From Datnioides undecimradiatus (lineage: Eukaryota > Chordata > Actinopteri > Lobotiformes > Datnioididae): a stretch of DNA of 64,000 nt. Positions 44,382-64,000 of this stretch are shown in pieces. Positions within the stretch are counted from its first letter, which is position 1. Each line of letters opens with the position of its first letter. Below the pieces are notes generated by a model. The model saw nothing but the letters and a program-made list of their open reading frames with translations, was not told the DNA's origin and ran no database searches. The position numbers and the translations under genes were made by a program. The stretch spans positions 6,880,861 to 6,944,860 of the forward strand of contig WARS01000015.1 in NCBI GenBank assembly GCA_008933995.1. Direction: 5' to 3'.

Positions 44382-45714
44382 GTGTGCTGTTATATCAGGC
44401 AGCCAGGCAGGGAGTCAGGGAGCAGTAACAGGGCTATTAGGACTCCCAGGGACCCTATCGATCTCCTCATTGATCCCCTCCTGCCTCAGCTAGTCCAGAC
44501 AACTGCGAGGGTTTACACAGCTACTACAGGGAAGAGCAGTGCAACACTACAGACAAGAGCACATGTAACACCAGAGGATGGACATGGAAAGAGTGATAAG
44601 AGAGCCACTTAGAAGAAGAGACAACAAACACAAAGAAAATGAAAATTTCTTCCTTCCTTTCCTCCCTCCTTCTTTCCCTACTTACCTTTCCTTTTCCCCT
44701 TTACTTCCCCTCCTTCTTTTCTTTTCTTTGTGACCAAGATTAAGATTACTTGTTCTTTCAACATACATGGCTAACATTTGATATATCTCTTTCATCTTTA
44801 ATTGCATCATCCAAAAAAGTTCTAAATATAACACCACGACTGCTGCGTAAGTGAATGATTTTACAGTATAAAGATGTTGGAGCCGGGGAGATTTATAATC
44901 TGTGACAAAATGGGGAAAAATCTCAACCACAATCCCCAGTGAAATAGAGCATAATGCTTATCGAAACCAGGCAGGCTGGAACCTTCACCCTGCCTCCAAA
45001 TGGATCCCATTAAAGTTACATGTGTGACTGGGAGATACTTTACTCCCCCCATGATGCACCCACTGGACCGGCTGTGGTAGAAGAAAGTGATTGTTTTAGT
45101 TAGACGTCTTAAATCTGCCCTTATTTAACTGTTTTTACCAAACAGTGCTGCAGGGCTCTTGCTCACTCGCTGCTGCCATTGGTAGAGGAAAATAATGCAA
45201 CATCGCCCCCACTGGACCTCTTGTGGTACCACTCCTGCAAATGACTACTGTGCATGTATGAACTGACCCTAAATATATTACATGATCATATACACAATCT
45301 AATAATGGATATCCACCTACTTAGTGTGTGTCTTCCAATGTGATGAGCATATAATGAGTGAACTTGTGTACTGCTGAGTGTGCAGTCCGACTCTTGATGT
45401 GTATTAATGATGGAGGGGGCTGGCAGGTCCTCATCAGAGTCCAGCTGATTAATAACTGGCCCTTCACTCGTTCCTTCACAACTAATGGCTCTCTGTCTCA
45501 CTCTGTCTATAATTATCGCTCAATAATGAGGTCTAAAAGAAGGCGTGTGTGTTTGTGTGTCTGGGTGTGTGAGTATAAAAGACAGAGCTCAACTTGGGCT
45601 GCATGTTTAATGGACAGCACGCTGAATTTATTTGCTCTTTATATGTAAAAACATCCCGCAGGGGCTGGATGAAACTTATATATCCTTCAAATATTAAAAA
45701 GAAAAGGTACGTAA

Positions 45715-45990
45715 GGTAAGGTAAGTTTTAGTTTTTTCACTCGAGTATTTCCATTTCATGCTTTTATTTCACTACAAGTCATAAAGAAATATTACACTTT
45801 TTACTCTGCTAAATTTATGTGACAGCTTACTTTACAGATTGAGATTTAACGTGAATTTACAAAAGTACCCAAAAATCCAAGTACAGATAGCCACATACAT
45901 AACCTCAACCAACAATGGCAGTCTGTGTTGATGCAAAGTCAGGTGTCTTTTAAGTGCAGTAGCTATTCCTCCTTATGCTCAAGTAAAAGA
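45715..45990. mobile_element. Second decayed copy of the same interspersed repeat
   Basis: CACTCGAGTATTTCCATTTC is followed by CACTACAAGTCATAAAGAAA, TATTACACTTTTTACTCTGC and GTGACAGCTTACTTTACAGA. This is the typical order of that family. It ends with TGCAGTAGCTATTCCTCC and CTCAAGTAAAAGATCAG. It is diverged and non-coding. Confidence 0.5.
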
Positions 45991-46007
45991 TCAGAATAGG
46001 TCCACCT

Positions 46008-46345
46008 TTAAAGGGTCAGTACACCCAAATCGGAAATATCCCACTGTGAACAGTCCAGATGAAAACTGTGTGAATTATTCAAAGTAGAGACGATGCTGCT
46101 TCTGGAAAGACATGTCGCTGTAGAAGTTTTTGAAAAGCGTTTTTTAATCCTGTGAGAATAATTTCTTTTATTATCAAGTCCACAGTATCAAGGGGACAGA
46201 AATGAAAGGGGTGTTGGGGAACAATATGCAGTAATGGTCCCCAGCTGGACCCAGAAAGGGAATCACTGCTGGACTCAGGGACCACTGCTGGACTCAGTGG
46301 TACATGTGGGGGCAATTGGTCAAGTCTTTACAAAAAAAATTCAGC
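46008..46345. mobile_element. Probable MITE-like teleost repeat
   Basis: It opens TTTAAAGGGTCAGTACACCC and continues GAACAGTCCAGATGAAAACT, GTGTGAATTATTCAAAGTAG and CTTCTGGAAAGACATGTCGC. I recognise this series from repeated elements in teleost genomes that begin about AAAGGGTTAGTTCACCCAAA. An internal near-duplicate of CACTGCTGGACTCAG occurs at about 46264-46300. Right boundary is uncertain. Confidence 0.4.
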
Positions 46346-47142
46346 ACAAGTGCCCTCTTGAATGCCCCACATGGTGGATAAATCATCGTAAAGTGTTCTC
46401 CTGGGTACTCTTCTGGTAAACAAAACACAATGCAGTGCTGTATAGGCTGTCCTATGTGCTAAAAAATTATTTGGCCTTTATGTGCCTCTAAATGGTAAGA
46501 TACTTCATACTTCCCTGTGTTTTTATGACAGTAGTGTAGTAGTTATACTTTCAATCTTTTACACCATACATGCATCACAACTTTGTGTGTGTCGGGGCCA
46601 CAAAACATTCAGCTTGCTTTTTTGTTTTGCACCTCAGACAGTCTGTGTCAGAGACTCCCATACTGGACATGAGCAGTCTCTGAATTGTTTCATGAATGTG
46701 AAAACTCTGTAACCAAATGCTCTGGCCTTCAACTCAAATAAATATTTAACACTGATACTGCCATTATCAACATCAACACATCAAATGAGAAAAATATCAT
46801 TTGGAGGAAAAGTGTTTATCTTTCTATCAGCTCTAAAGACTTGCTAAGGTGTATGTTCTGCATATGTAATGTTATTTTCCCCTTCAGTTTATTGCTGATC
46901 AGTGGCTGGGTTACATTGGTGGTAAGTAAGTGAGAAAATACTGTTGTCATGTTGTCTTTTAATTTCAGAGAACCAACTGCTGCCAAAGTTTTTGGACTAA
47001 ACCTACCTAACCAGTCAGTGTTATCTTCTAGCTACTGTGCGGAGCAGCTGTAAAGCTCTAATAATACCCAAGATAATGTCAACTAATCTGTTCATGATAG
47101 AGACCCTCATAATGAGGCTGTTTTTTAAAACCTTCCCCACCA

Positions 47143-47173
47143 CACACACACACACACATACACACACACACAC
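47143..47173. repeat. (CA)n microsatellite
   Basis: A 31-base CA tract interrupted once by TACA. Confidence 0.85.
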
Positions 47174-47910
47174 TTTTCTGCAGCGTGCCAAACAGGTGCA
47201 TATCAGCCCACCAACAGATCCCTCCAATGTGCTCTCCCAAAGGCCCCAAAACACACAGTTGAATACAGTGATTTCATACAAATAAAACAAGTCTCCAGAG
47301 GAACGGAGGAAAAACACTTTGAAATAGGATTTCTTACCTACAGTAGATGTGTTACAATGACACAGACACTGAAATCCCCATGAGCAATAATGCATTCCCA
47401 TATGAAAATTACAGCACAGGTGAACACTCGTCTCTGATTATTTGCTGACTATCTGCTCTATACGTGCAGCATACTGCAGTGTCACTCTCATGTTTTTAGG
47501 AGTTTATTTTCTCCTACAGGTCAGCACATTTGCTCCAGACTTTGTGATAACAGCGCTGTAGATAAAGTCGTCAAAATTGTGTTTCTCTTGAGGGACATGC
47601 TGCTAACGTCATCTTCAACAAAGAGTAAAGTACCTGCGCTGTCGAAAGTGCCACAGTTTTCCTTCTGATAGGGCACTGCCAGTTGCGACACACTGCTGAA
47701 TGTGTAGATCAGCCACAAAGATTTAGAATCTGCTTAAGAGGTATAATTGGCACTATTAACGCTCATTACTTGGTAATTCCTGCCTATTAAAAAGACGATA
47801 CTCTATCTAACATGGTGCATCAGACACAGGGGTGTGTTAACCTGTCGAAAAACATCACCGTGGTGCAATTTCTAGAAACTACCCAGGCTGAGCTCAGAGG
47901 ATTTAACTCC

Positions 47911-47980
47911 ACTGATAAGACTGATAAGGTTCATAAAAGCATTACACTCTCAGAGTGCCAATAACAGCTCTGATAACTGT
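47911..47980. promoter_or_regulatory. Small cluster of GATA-type motifs upstream of tmem252
   Basis: ACTGATAAGACTGATAAGG at 47911-47929 contains two WGATAAG-like sites nine bases apart. A third TGATAA is at 47971-47976. It lies about 2.5 kb upstream of tmem252. Binding and target are inference only. Confidence 0.25.
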
Positions 47981-48190
47981 GCTGCACTCCAAACAACCAT
48001 AGAGGAGGTGTGGATGGATTTCATTCATAATAACATCCAAGAATAGCCTACTGCACCATTCATAATGAAGAGTCATTAAATGATGACTTATAATGATGTT
48101 TACCAATAAAAAAAAGGAGTGAGGTGTGGAGGCTGTAGGTCAAGGACAAATAGAAAGTGTGCATGTCCAATAGCAGAATGCAATATAGTC

Positions 48191-48250
<60 letters not shown>

Positions 48251-48258
48251 GAGATAGA
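48191..48258. repeat. (TAGA)n tetranucleotide repeat
   Basis: About 15 uninterrupted TAGA units are followed by degenerate units (GAGATAGAAAGATTAGA). It lies about 2.2 kb upstream of tmem252. Confidence 0.9.
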
Positions 48259-50490
48259 AAGATTAGATTGTTGTTGTTAGATTGTTTGTATATTACCCAT
48301 CTCTGCAGAGCTCAAGATAGCCATACATTAAAAAAAAACAATCCAAAAACCATTGCATTTGCACAGAAGTTTTAAGAATACAGAATATCATATCATATAT
48401 CATATAAAAGTAAACTTATAAAATGATGATGAAAGGAAAGATCAACAGATGACCTGAATAGAAAATACAAGAAATGGTGTTTTGAGCACCTGACCTTGTT
48501 CCAGATGTGGCTCTGTTACTGCATGGTTTATTATTCAGTTTTATGTAACAAGGAAGTCATATTGTCACTGTAAAGAAAGATTGAACATTACAACTCATTT
48601 AAGCATCATGACCAAAGTACAGACAGAACTCTCAATTAATTGCTTTAAATTCTTCTTCAAAAATACAGTTCATAAATAAATATAGCTACATGAGTGCTAA
48701 TGATAAAGCCAAACAAATTTCAATCATTTTGACTGAAAATGACTGTATAAAAATGAAATGTCAGGTTTGCTCTTCAGTGCACAGTCATGCTGTGCACATG
48801 TGAGCCAATTTCCAGATACGCGAAAGCAGGTTTATGGAAGAATAACCTTATGACTTCTGCACTGTGCTGTGTCAGACAAAAATGTTGTGCAACATTTTAC
48901 AAGAACAAACTGTCTCACAATGTCGGCTCACTGCCAGCTGCGTTGCTGGTTGAGGTGACTCAGTAGCATCCATCAACCTAAAGATGAATTTCCTAATATT
49001 GATACAGACATTGCTTACTTGAAGTCCACTTAAATATTGTTGCTTTGGGTATTTTGTTAAAGCTAGAAGGAGTCCAGTGTTGCAATATGTCAATTATCAA
49101 TAAAGGATAACTAAAAATAATGTACTGCTGTTAATTGTTCGGGAGTTTTTGGCTCATTTGTAAATATATTTCAAAGGTTCCAGCACAAAAGCTAAATGAT
49201 TTCTTTCCTGTTTTAGTATCTTATCTATATCTATATATTTTCACTTTGTATGTGCAATTTAGTGGAAATCAGGTCAACTTTAACAACTTGCATAATATTC
49301 ACATTTATTTTAGACACATAAAATACAACATGTACAAAGAATTAACTTGTGAGTTATAAAAGTAAACAAAAATTATCACGACTGTGTGTTTGTGTGTGTT
49401 TCTTACATATATAAACTGTAAAAGACAAATCGAGAAATCAGACCCTGTTTGTTGTTTAACTTTAAACTAGCTGCCATTTCACCACACTCACTCATATAAT
49501 GTACCGATTAAATCAAAATAAAAACAATTTAATTTCAATTAAATGTAATGTTCAATTTAATAAAAAATGTTGGCACTGCCGTTGAATTAGTTTGCCTTTT
49601 CCTGTAAAATATTAATTAATGTCATGTTTTTTGGTTGTTTTAGAGTCATCACTGCAGCTTTTTGCATGTTATCCAATACATTTTGTACTTTTTTGTTATG
49701 TGATGCGGTATCAGATCATCTCTTCTGGTTACCTCCTATGTATGGAAATATTTCCTGTACTTAAATTTCACTTACCTTATTAAAGCTTAAAGAGTTCACT
49801 TATTTATAACATTCTTATCTAATCTTATCTATCGCTGCACTTACTTGTTATCTGTTTACCTATGAGCAGAATGCTGCTTTAAAAATAAACTTATTATTAT
49901 TTACAGTAGAGCAAGTGAGTGTAAGTATATAATATCATGTTTTCTCCTAAACAGCTTTAACTCACACTGACTGGGACACCTTTTTGTTCAGCTCCAGAGC
50001 TACGAAGAATAGAAGAAATTAAAATTAATTCAAAAATCTAGAAGATTGATGTCATTTTAAACAGTGCATTGTCACACCTGTCCATTGTGAAGTTTAGTCT
50101 ATTGTCATGCTGTTGTCTTATCAACCATCAGCCCAAAGTATCTTCTCTGAAAGTGTTTCTTGTCTCACTAGCAGCCCTATCATTCTCATCTCTCTGACCC
50201 CAGATTAATACTGCGTTAATAAACAACCAAGAGGGCAGGAATGTCTCAGCCACCTCCCCTTATGTCTTAAGACATTTTCATAGATTCACACACCTTCAGC
50301 TGCAGCTACATTTGTTGATACTTAAACTTGGAAAACAAATCTAAAATTGTCCCTGAACAGGTACTGAAGAGATCAAACCATAAGACTCAGCGTCATTAGG
50401 CCTCTTGGAGGTACTCCTCTCCATCAGAGGACAGGAAAAAGAAGAAAAAGGCAACTGGAAGCTCAGATAGAGAAGAAGCAAGTGAGTTCA

Positions 50491-51402
50491 ATGATCATGA
50501 ATGTGAAGAAGCAGCTGTGGTCCCTGGCCCGTATGGTCCTGCCTGGTGTGGGATTTTTGCTGACCTGTGGCGGGGCCTACCTGGTGTCCCTGCAGACGGA
50601 GTACAGGTACACTTCATGGGTCATCCCTGCCTACATCATGATCACATCCGGCTTTTTGGCTGTGCTCATCGGAGTCTTCTGGACCATCTGCCACAGCATG
50701 AAGAGCAAGATTTACCAGAGACAGAGACATGAACAGCGCATCCAGATCTACACTATTGAAAGGTAAGACCCATTCTGACCGCAGGTAGACACAAATTGAA
50801 TTACTATTGCAAAATAGTTGCTGTAAATATAGAAGTAAATATTAATCTATATTAATATAATACTAATATTAGGTTACTCCTCTTCTTTTGATGAACTGAT
50901 GACTTGTGCACCACAAGGGAAAAAAAAACTATATTTAGCATCAAAGTCATTACAAAGAGAAGTTCTTACATTACATAAAATCATTTATCCAAACTCTCTT
51001 TTAAACTATTATTCTGTTTTAAGGTTGCATGTGGCCTGCACATCTCCCACATGGTTATTTTATCTGTTGAACTATGAAAATTGTCCCCAGCAAATAAACT
51101 ATTAAAATGTTTATATATTCTAGTGCTCCTAATGTACTGGGTGTGTTTTCCTCTGCAGATCCTTCCCTCCATCATATGAGGAGTCTCAAAGAAGCCAGAT
51201 CGGTCCTGAAACACCCCCTGAATTTGTGGTTGTGGTTGACGGGGTGAGCCTTGCTCCTCCTCTGTACAGCCAGGACAGCTCGGAGGCTCCAGACTGCACA
51301 CGGAGCTGGGAGCAGCCACCTCGTTACAGTCAGGTAGAGCGTATCCAGCAGGGGAATGTGGACACAGAGGAGCGGAGGGAGGCACTGTCCATGGAAGGAT
51401 GA
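50491..51402 (+). CDS. tmem252: Transmembrane protein 252
   Basis: The gene has two coding exons, 50491-50762 and 51159-51402, joined GT-AG within an Arg codon. They encode 171 residues; human TMEM252 is about 170. There is a short N-terminal cytosolic segment, a first hydrophobic helix at about residues 13-34, a short extracellular loop and a second helix at about 44-66. A basic juxtamembrane stretch (KSKIYQRQRHEQR) and a cytosolic tail follow. The tail holds three PPxY motifs: PPSY (94-97, in FPPSYEES), PPLY (124-127) and PPRY (144-147). PPxY motifs bind WW domains, including those of NEDD4-family ubiquitin ligases; a role in trafficking or degradation is inference. The start is uncertain: the ATG at 50491 has a weak context (T at -3), whereas the ATG at 50497 has A at -3 and would give 169 residues. 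Convergent pgm5 next door supports the name. Confidence 0.85.
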
Positions 51403-51947
51403 AAGTTTTTTTAAATGCCTGACAAGCAGAGAGAAAAGAGCTCGCTGATAGACATTAAGTCCCGACTGAGCTAAAAGAGAGAGCTCCAGAAAAATGGGAG
51501 AGGTTGGATTGTTCAACATGTTGTGCCATCAATCTACACCCGGGGCTCAGCCTCTGAATACTAATGCCTGCGCTGACCCCTCAGTATGTTCACATACTTC
51601 TGGCCGGAGGTGTTTCAAGGGGCACGGCCTGTTGGGTTTGACCGTGGTTTTGTGTTGATGTTGCTCAAGTGGTTTTCCTAAAGCAAGGATGAGCTGCACA
51701 TATGAGTTGCAGAACTATTTGCTGGTTTGAAAACAAAAACAGTATTAAACCAGTATGTATGAACTAACATGCAGCACTTAGTTTTATTTGTTCTGTAGCT
51801 CCACTTTATAAGCTAAACGTTTATATATAAACATGGGTAATATATGCTATTAAAATCAAGCACTCTGTTAAGTTTATAAGTATAGTGCAGCTGTTAATAT
51901 GGGAGTGAATAATGCTTCTTCTATTCCTAGTGATTTGCTTTATGTGT

Positions 51948-51953
51948 AATAAA
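51948..51953 (+). terminator. tmem252: Poly(A) signal of tmem252
   Basis: AATAAA lies about 545 bases after the tmem252 stop. It is followed by GT-containing and then T-rich DNA (about 51958-51996). It is the first canonical signal in the 3' UTR, which gives a 3' UTR of roughly 560 bases. Confidence 0.6.
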
Positions 51954-51959
51954 ATATGT

Positions 51960-53525
51960 TGTTATAAGAGGTACTTGTGCTCAAACTGTTTTTTTCTCAA
52001 TATATAGCCGGTCCTTAGTAGACTTGTCTTGCATTATAAATCATGACTGTGTCTTTTCAGACTACTCAAGACATTTTAGAGCAAAACATGCTCAGAAATT
52101 AATATTCAAAAGTGAATCCAGACAGCCTCATAGTTTCTTTTAGTATACTAGTATACTTTAATTATAATACTTCAATTAGGAGAGTAAGCACTCTTGATTA
52201 TTCTGCAACAATAATGACTGAATTACACAAAATTAAATGAAGCAAAGCTGGAAGCAGACAAGATGCAACAAATGTTGCCCTTTGCACTTGAACTGGGAAT
52301 TTTATCCATACACACAAATCAGCCACCACAACTTTTTTTTTTTTTTAACAAGGTGGGATTTGTCCCAGAAGGCAGCATAAAAAGTCCAGATGCATGACTT
52401 ATGATGTGACATTTCAACACATTTGTGCATAGAATTTAGGAGAAATGAGCCTTTTGCGTGCATAGAAAATGTCCTACATCTTTTATTTCAGTGTAAGAAA
52501 AATAACAGAGAAAACAAAAGTGTTGCACTAACATTTTCGTTCAGTGTGTAATTGAAGTCTGCCCACGATGGCTTTATAAATAGAAATACTAAATGGTTTT
52601 AATTTGGTTACAGAGCAAAAATGATTTGCAACCGTGTCAGGGGTTCATTCATAGCATTTCTGTTTACTATGGCTCTTATTAAGGCTGATAATGTCTTTGA
52701 CTGTGCTGTGTGCATGTTACTGTGTTTGAGGTGCGTCCTAACAAACTGATTTAATAGGTTATGAGTACTCTCTCAAGCACAGTCAGTTCAGTTGAAAAGT
52801 TCACCACGATAAAGATACAATGTGTTGCAACTTTGGAGCTCGTTCATTTTCATGGACATTATGAATGAAAAAAGGTGGATCCTAATTACTGAGCTCTCTA
52901 AAGAAATGTGTTCACCTCATCATGCCAATGCCTATTAGCCACTTGTCTCTGCCACATGAACAATTTCAGCTAAAACCCAAACTGTCCTCATAGCGACAAA
53001 TTCAAAAGGTGATAAACTGGCATTGATCCTCATCCAATCATAGAAATAACCCCTGACATTATAAAACAGTTGGATGGGGCAATAACCTGTAACGGCTGAC
53101 AGGTAATGTCTGGCTGACTGAGTGAACACATCCTTGCGGATATCCACTGGCATATCGTCAACTGATAATGACGGTAATCAGTGTGTTTATGAGTTCCTGC
53201 TCTGCGTGTCTCATTCAGGCCGTATAAAGATCAACCCTCTTCATTTCTTATCTCAACACAACAGCTTCAACACATTTCACACTCGGTTCAAACGCAGGTG
53301 CTGTGCTCGGCGAACAAAAGCCTCCATTTCCTCAAGGATGTTCAATCACCACATGATATATACTACTGGCACAACACGGTGCTCTTAATGATGAGGAATT
53401 TGTTTAATTAAAATCCAAAAGTGCCCAAGGGCAACGTATCTTACAGCCACGTATTTTTATTTGCCCCCCATTAGACGTGTCTGATTCAATTATAAAAAGG
53501 CAAGCACTACACACACAAAAAAAAG
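51960..53525. other. Intergenic spacer between convergent tmem252 and pgm5
   Basis: This AT-rich spacer separates the predicted 3' ends of tmem252 and pgm5. I see no exon in it. It includes a T run near 52330-52346 and scattered AT-rich blocks. No recognised repeat family or RNA gene stands out. Confidence 0.5.
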
Positions 53526-53531
53526 TTTATT
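53526..53531 (-). terminator. pgm5: Candidate poly(A) signal of pgm5
   Basis: Read on the minus strand this is AATAAA, followed at once by ACTTTTTTTTGTGTGTGTAG, a strong T/GT-rich downstream element. It lies about 880 bases past the pgm5 stop. A nearer AATAAA on the same strand (53820-53825) has a poorer downstream context. Confidence 0.5.
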
Positions 53532-54411
53532 TGGGTAAAAATAAAAAGAAATAATATATTCAAATATGGTTATACTGCATTCCTAAAGGCCTAAACTCAA
53601 AAATTAAAGAAAAAGTCCTTATTATCAAACAGTTTTCATTACCCCTTACTTCATTTGCTGTTTTATTATTTTACATTTTGAATACTCTGTCCTTAGGAAG
53701 CAACCATGACAGACAACTTCTCACCACTACTTAACTCCAGATGTGCATTAATATTAATGCTATATCAAACAACTACTAATTGCAATTCACTTATATATCA
53801 GTTGTGTTGCAAAGCCTGTTTTATTTTACACTTAAACAGTTTGATTACTTCTGTATGAAATGGTCGAAAAAGAAACACAGTGAAGAAACACATATATGAA
53901 AGGACAGATACTATGAAGGGTGAACACTGCGCTGCTGTACAAAAACAGCTTGGTGAATTTAACAATGGCAGATTCTCTTCGGTTCCCATAGTCAGTAAGT
54001 CTTAATAAAAGCAAGCCATAAGCATTAACAGGCAGTTTGCACATTCATAATGTGTTTGCTTATTTTTTCATTCATCCATGGCAATAATTAAATAGCCTCC
54101 CTGGTTTAGACAATGAATTTTGTTCTCTACCACTACCCCTTGTTTTCTATGGCTGACAGATGATGGTGGTCAATAAACAACTGCGACAACAGTGTAAAAC
54201 ATTAACTTTCTGTTTGAAGGATAAGCTCTCTAAGCACCCTCAGTTCAGTCATCATTCGAAGAAAAATGAAAAAATGAGACTGAAGTGACGCAGGGTTTTA
54301 AAAAAAGGGAAGACAAGCGCAGGAGAGAGTATTATAAGTGTGTTTTTCTCAGTGTGAGCAGGTGGATGCATGTGTGTGTGTGTGTGTGCGTGCATGTGTT
54401 CTCCTGGCTGC

Positions 54412-64000
<9,589 letters not shown>

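Larger units (their letters stand above)
31350..50490. other. Gene-poor intergenic interval between zswim6 and tmem252
   Basis: I find no supportable gene on either strand in these 19 kb. Open frames are short and match shadows of CA/GT repeats or AT-rich DNA. The interval contains decayed interspersed repeats (42.7-46.4 kb), microsatellites, a purine tract (37.2-37.5 kb), a TAGA tract (48.2 kb), a small GATA-motif cluster (47.9 kb), and a few blocks of complex, AT-motif-rich sequence that could be regulatory (34.25-34.72, 45.38-45.54 kb). Confidence 0.6.

Noticed and set aside
48191-48258. Regularly spaced short repeats that could suggest a CRISPR-like or satellite array
   Set aside because: It is a plain TAGA microsatellite with no spacers.

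Overview
The window looks like nuclear DNA from a ray-finned (teleost) fish. Coding exons are short and split by GT-AG introns. (CA)n/(GT)n microsatellites are very dense, and several interspersed repeat families I recognise from teleosts are present. The three genes encode vertebrate-type proteins. There are no bacterial-style operons, CRISPR arrays, rRNAs or tRNAs that I can see.

Layout, left to right. (1) 1-10799 is non-coding and most simply the end of a long first intron of the next gene. (2) 10800-28467 (+) holds 13 exons encoding about 989 residues of a SWIM zinc-finger protein, best matched to ZSWIM6. Only the first exon (roughly 226 residues if the protein is as long as the human one) lies off the left edge. 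A long 3' UTR probably runs to a poly(A) signal near 31326. (3) About 31.35-50.49 kb is a 19 kb gene-poor interval with decayed repeats, microsatellites, a purine-rich tract and a few stretches that look like conserved regulatory DNA. (4) 50491-51402 (+) is a complete two-exon tmem252, a small two-pass membrane protein with three PPxY motifs. (5) 54412-62025 (-) holds the last four exons of pgm5 (phosphoglucomutase-like 5, aciculin); its earlier exons lie off the right edge. tmem252 and pgm5 are tail to tail, as I recall their human counterparts on 9q21 to be.

The three genes do not form one pathway. zswim6 is a putative substrate receptor or adaptor important in neural and craniofacial development, tmem252 a poorly characterised membrane protein, and pgm5 an adherens-junction/costamere protein. 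Their neighbourhood is informative: in human, ZSWIM6 is on 5q and PGM5/TMEM252 on 9q. This fish window therefore joins pieces that I recall sharing the bird Z chromosome.

I found no convincing new biological system. The most rewarding points are: the (TG)m(T)n tract before one zswim6 exon and TG tracts at other splice sites of the same gene; a possible alternative 3'-terminal exon of zswim6; a phosphate-binding loop in fish PGM5 that resembles active PGM1 more than human PGM5; two fold-back DNA elements of one family in two genes; and an unrecognised open frame inside a pgm5 intron. Human comparisons are from memory; no database search was run.
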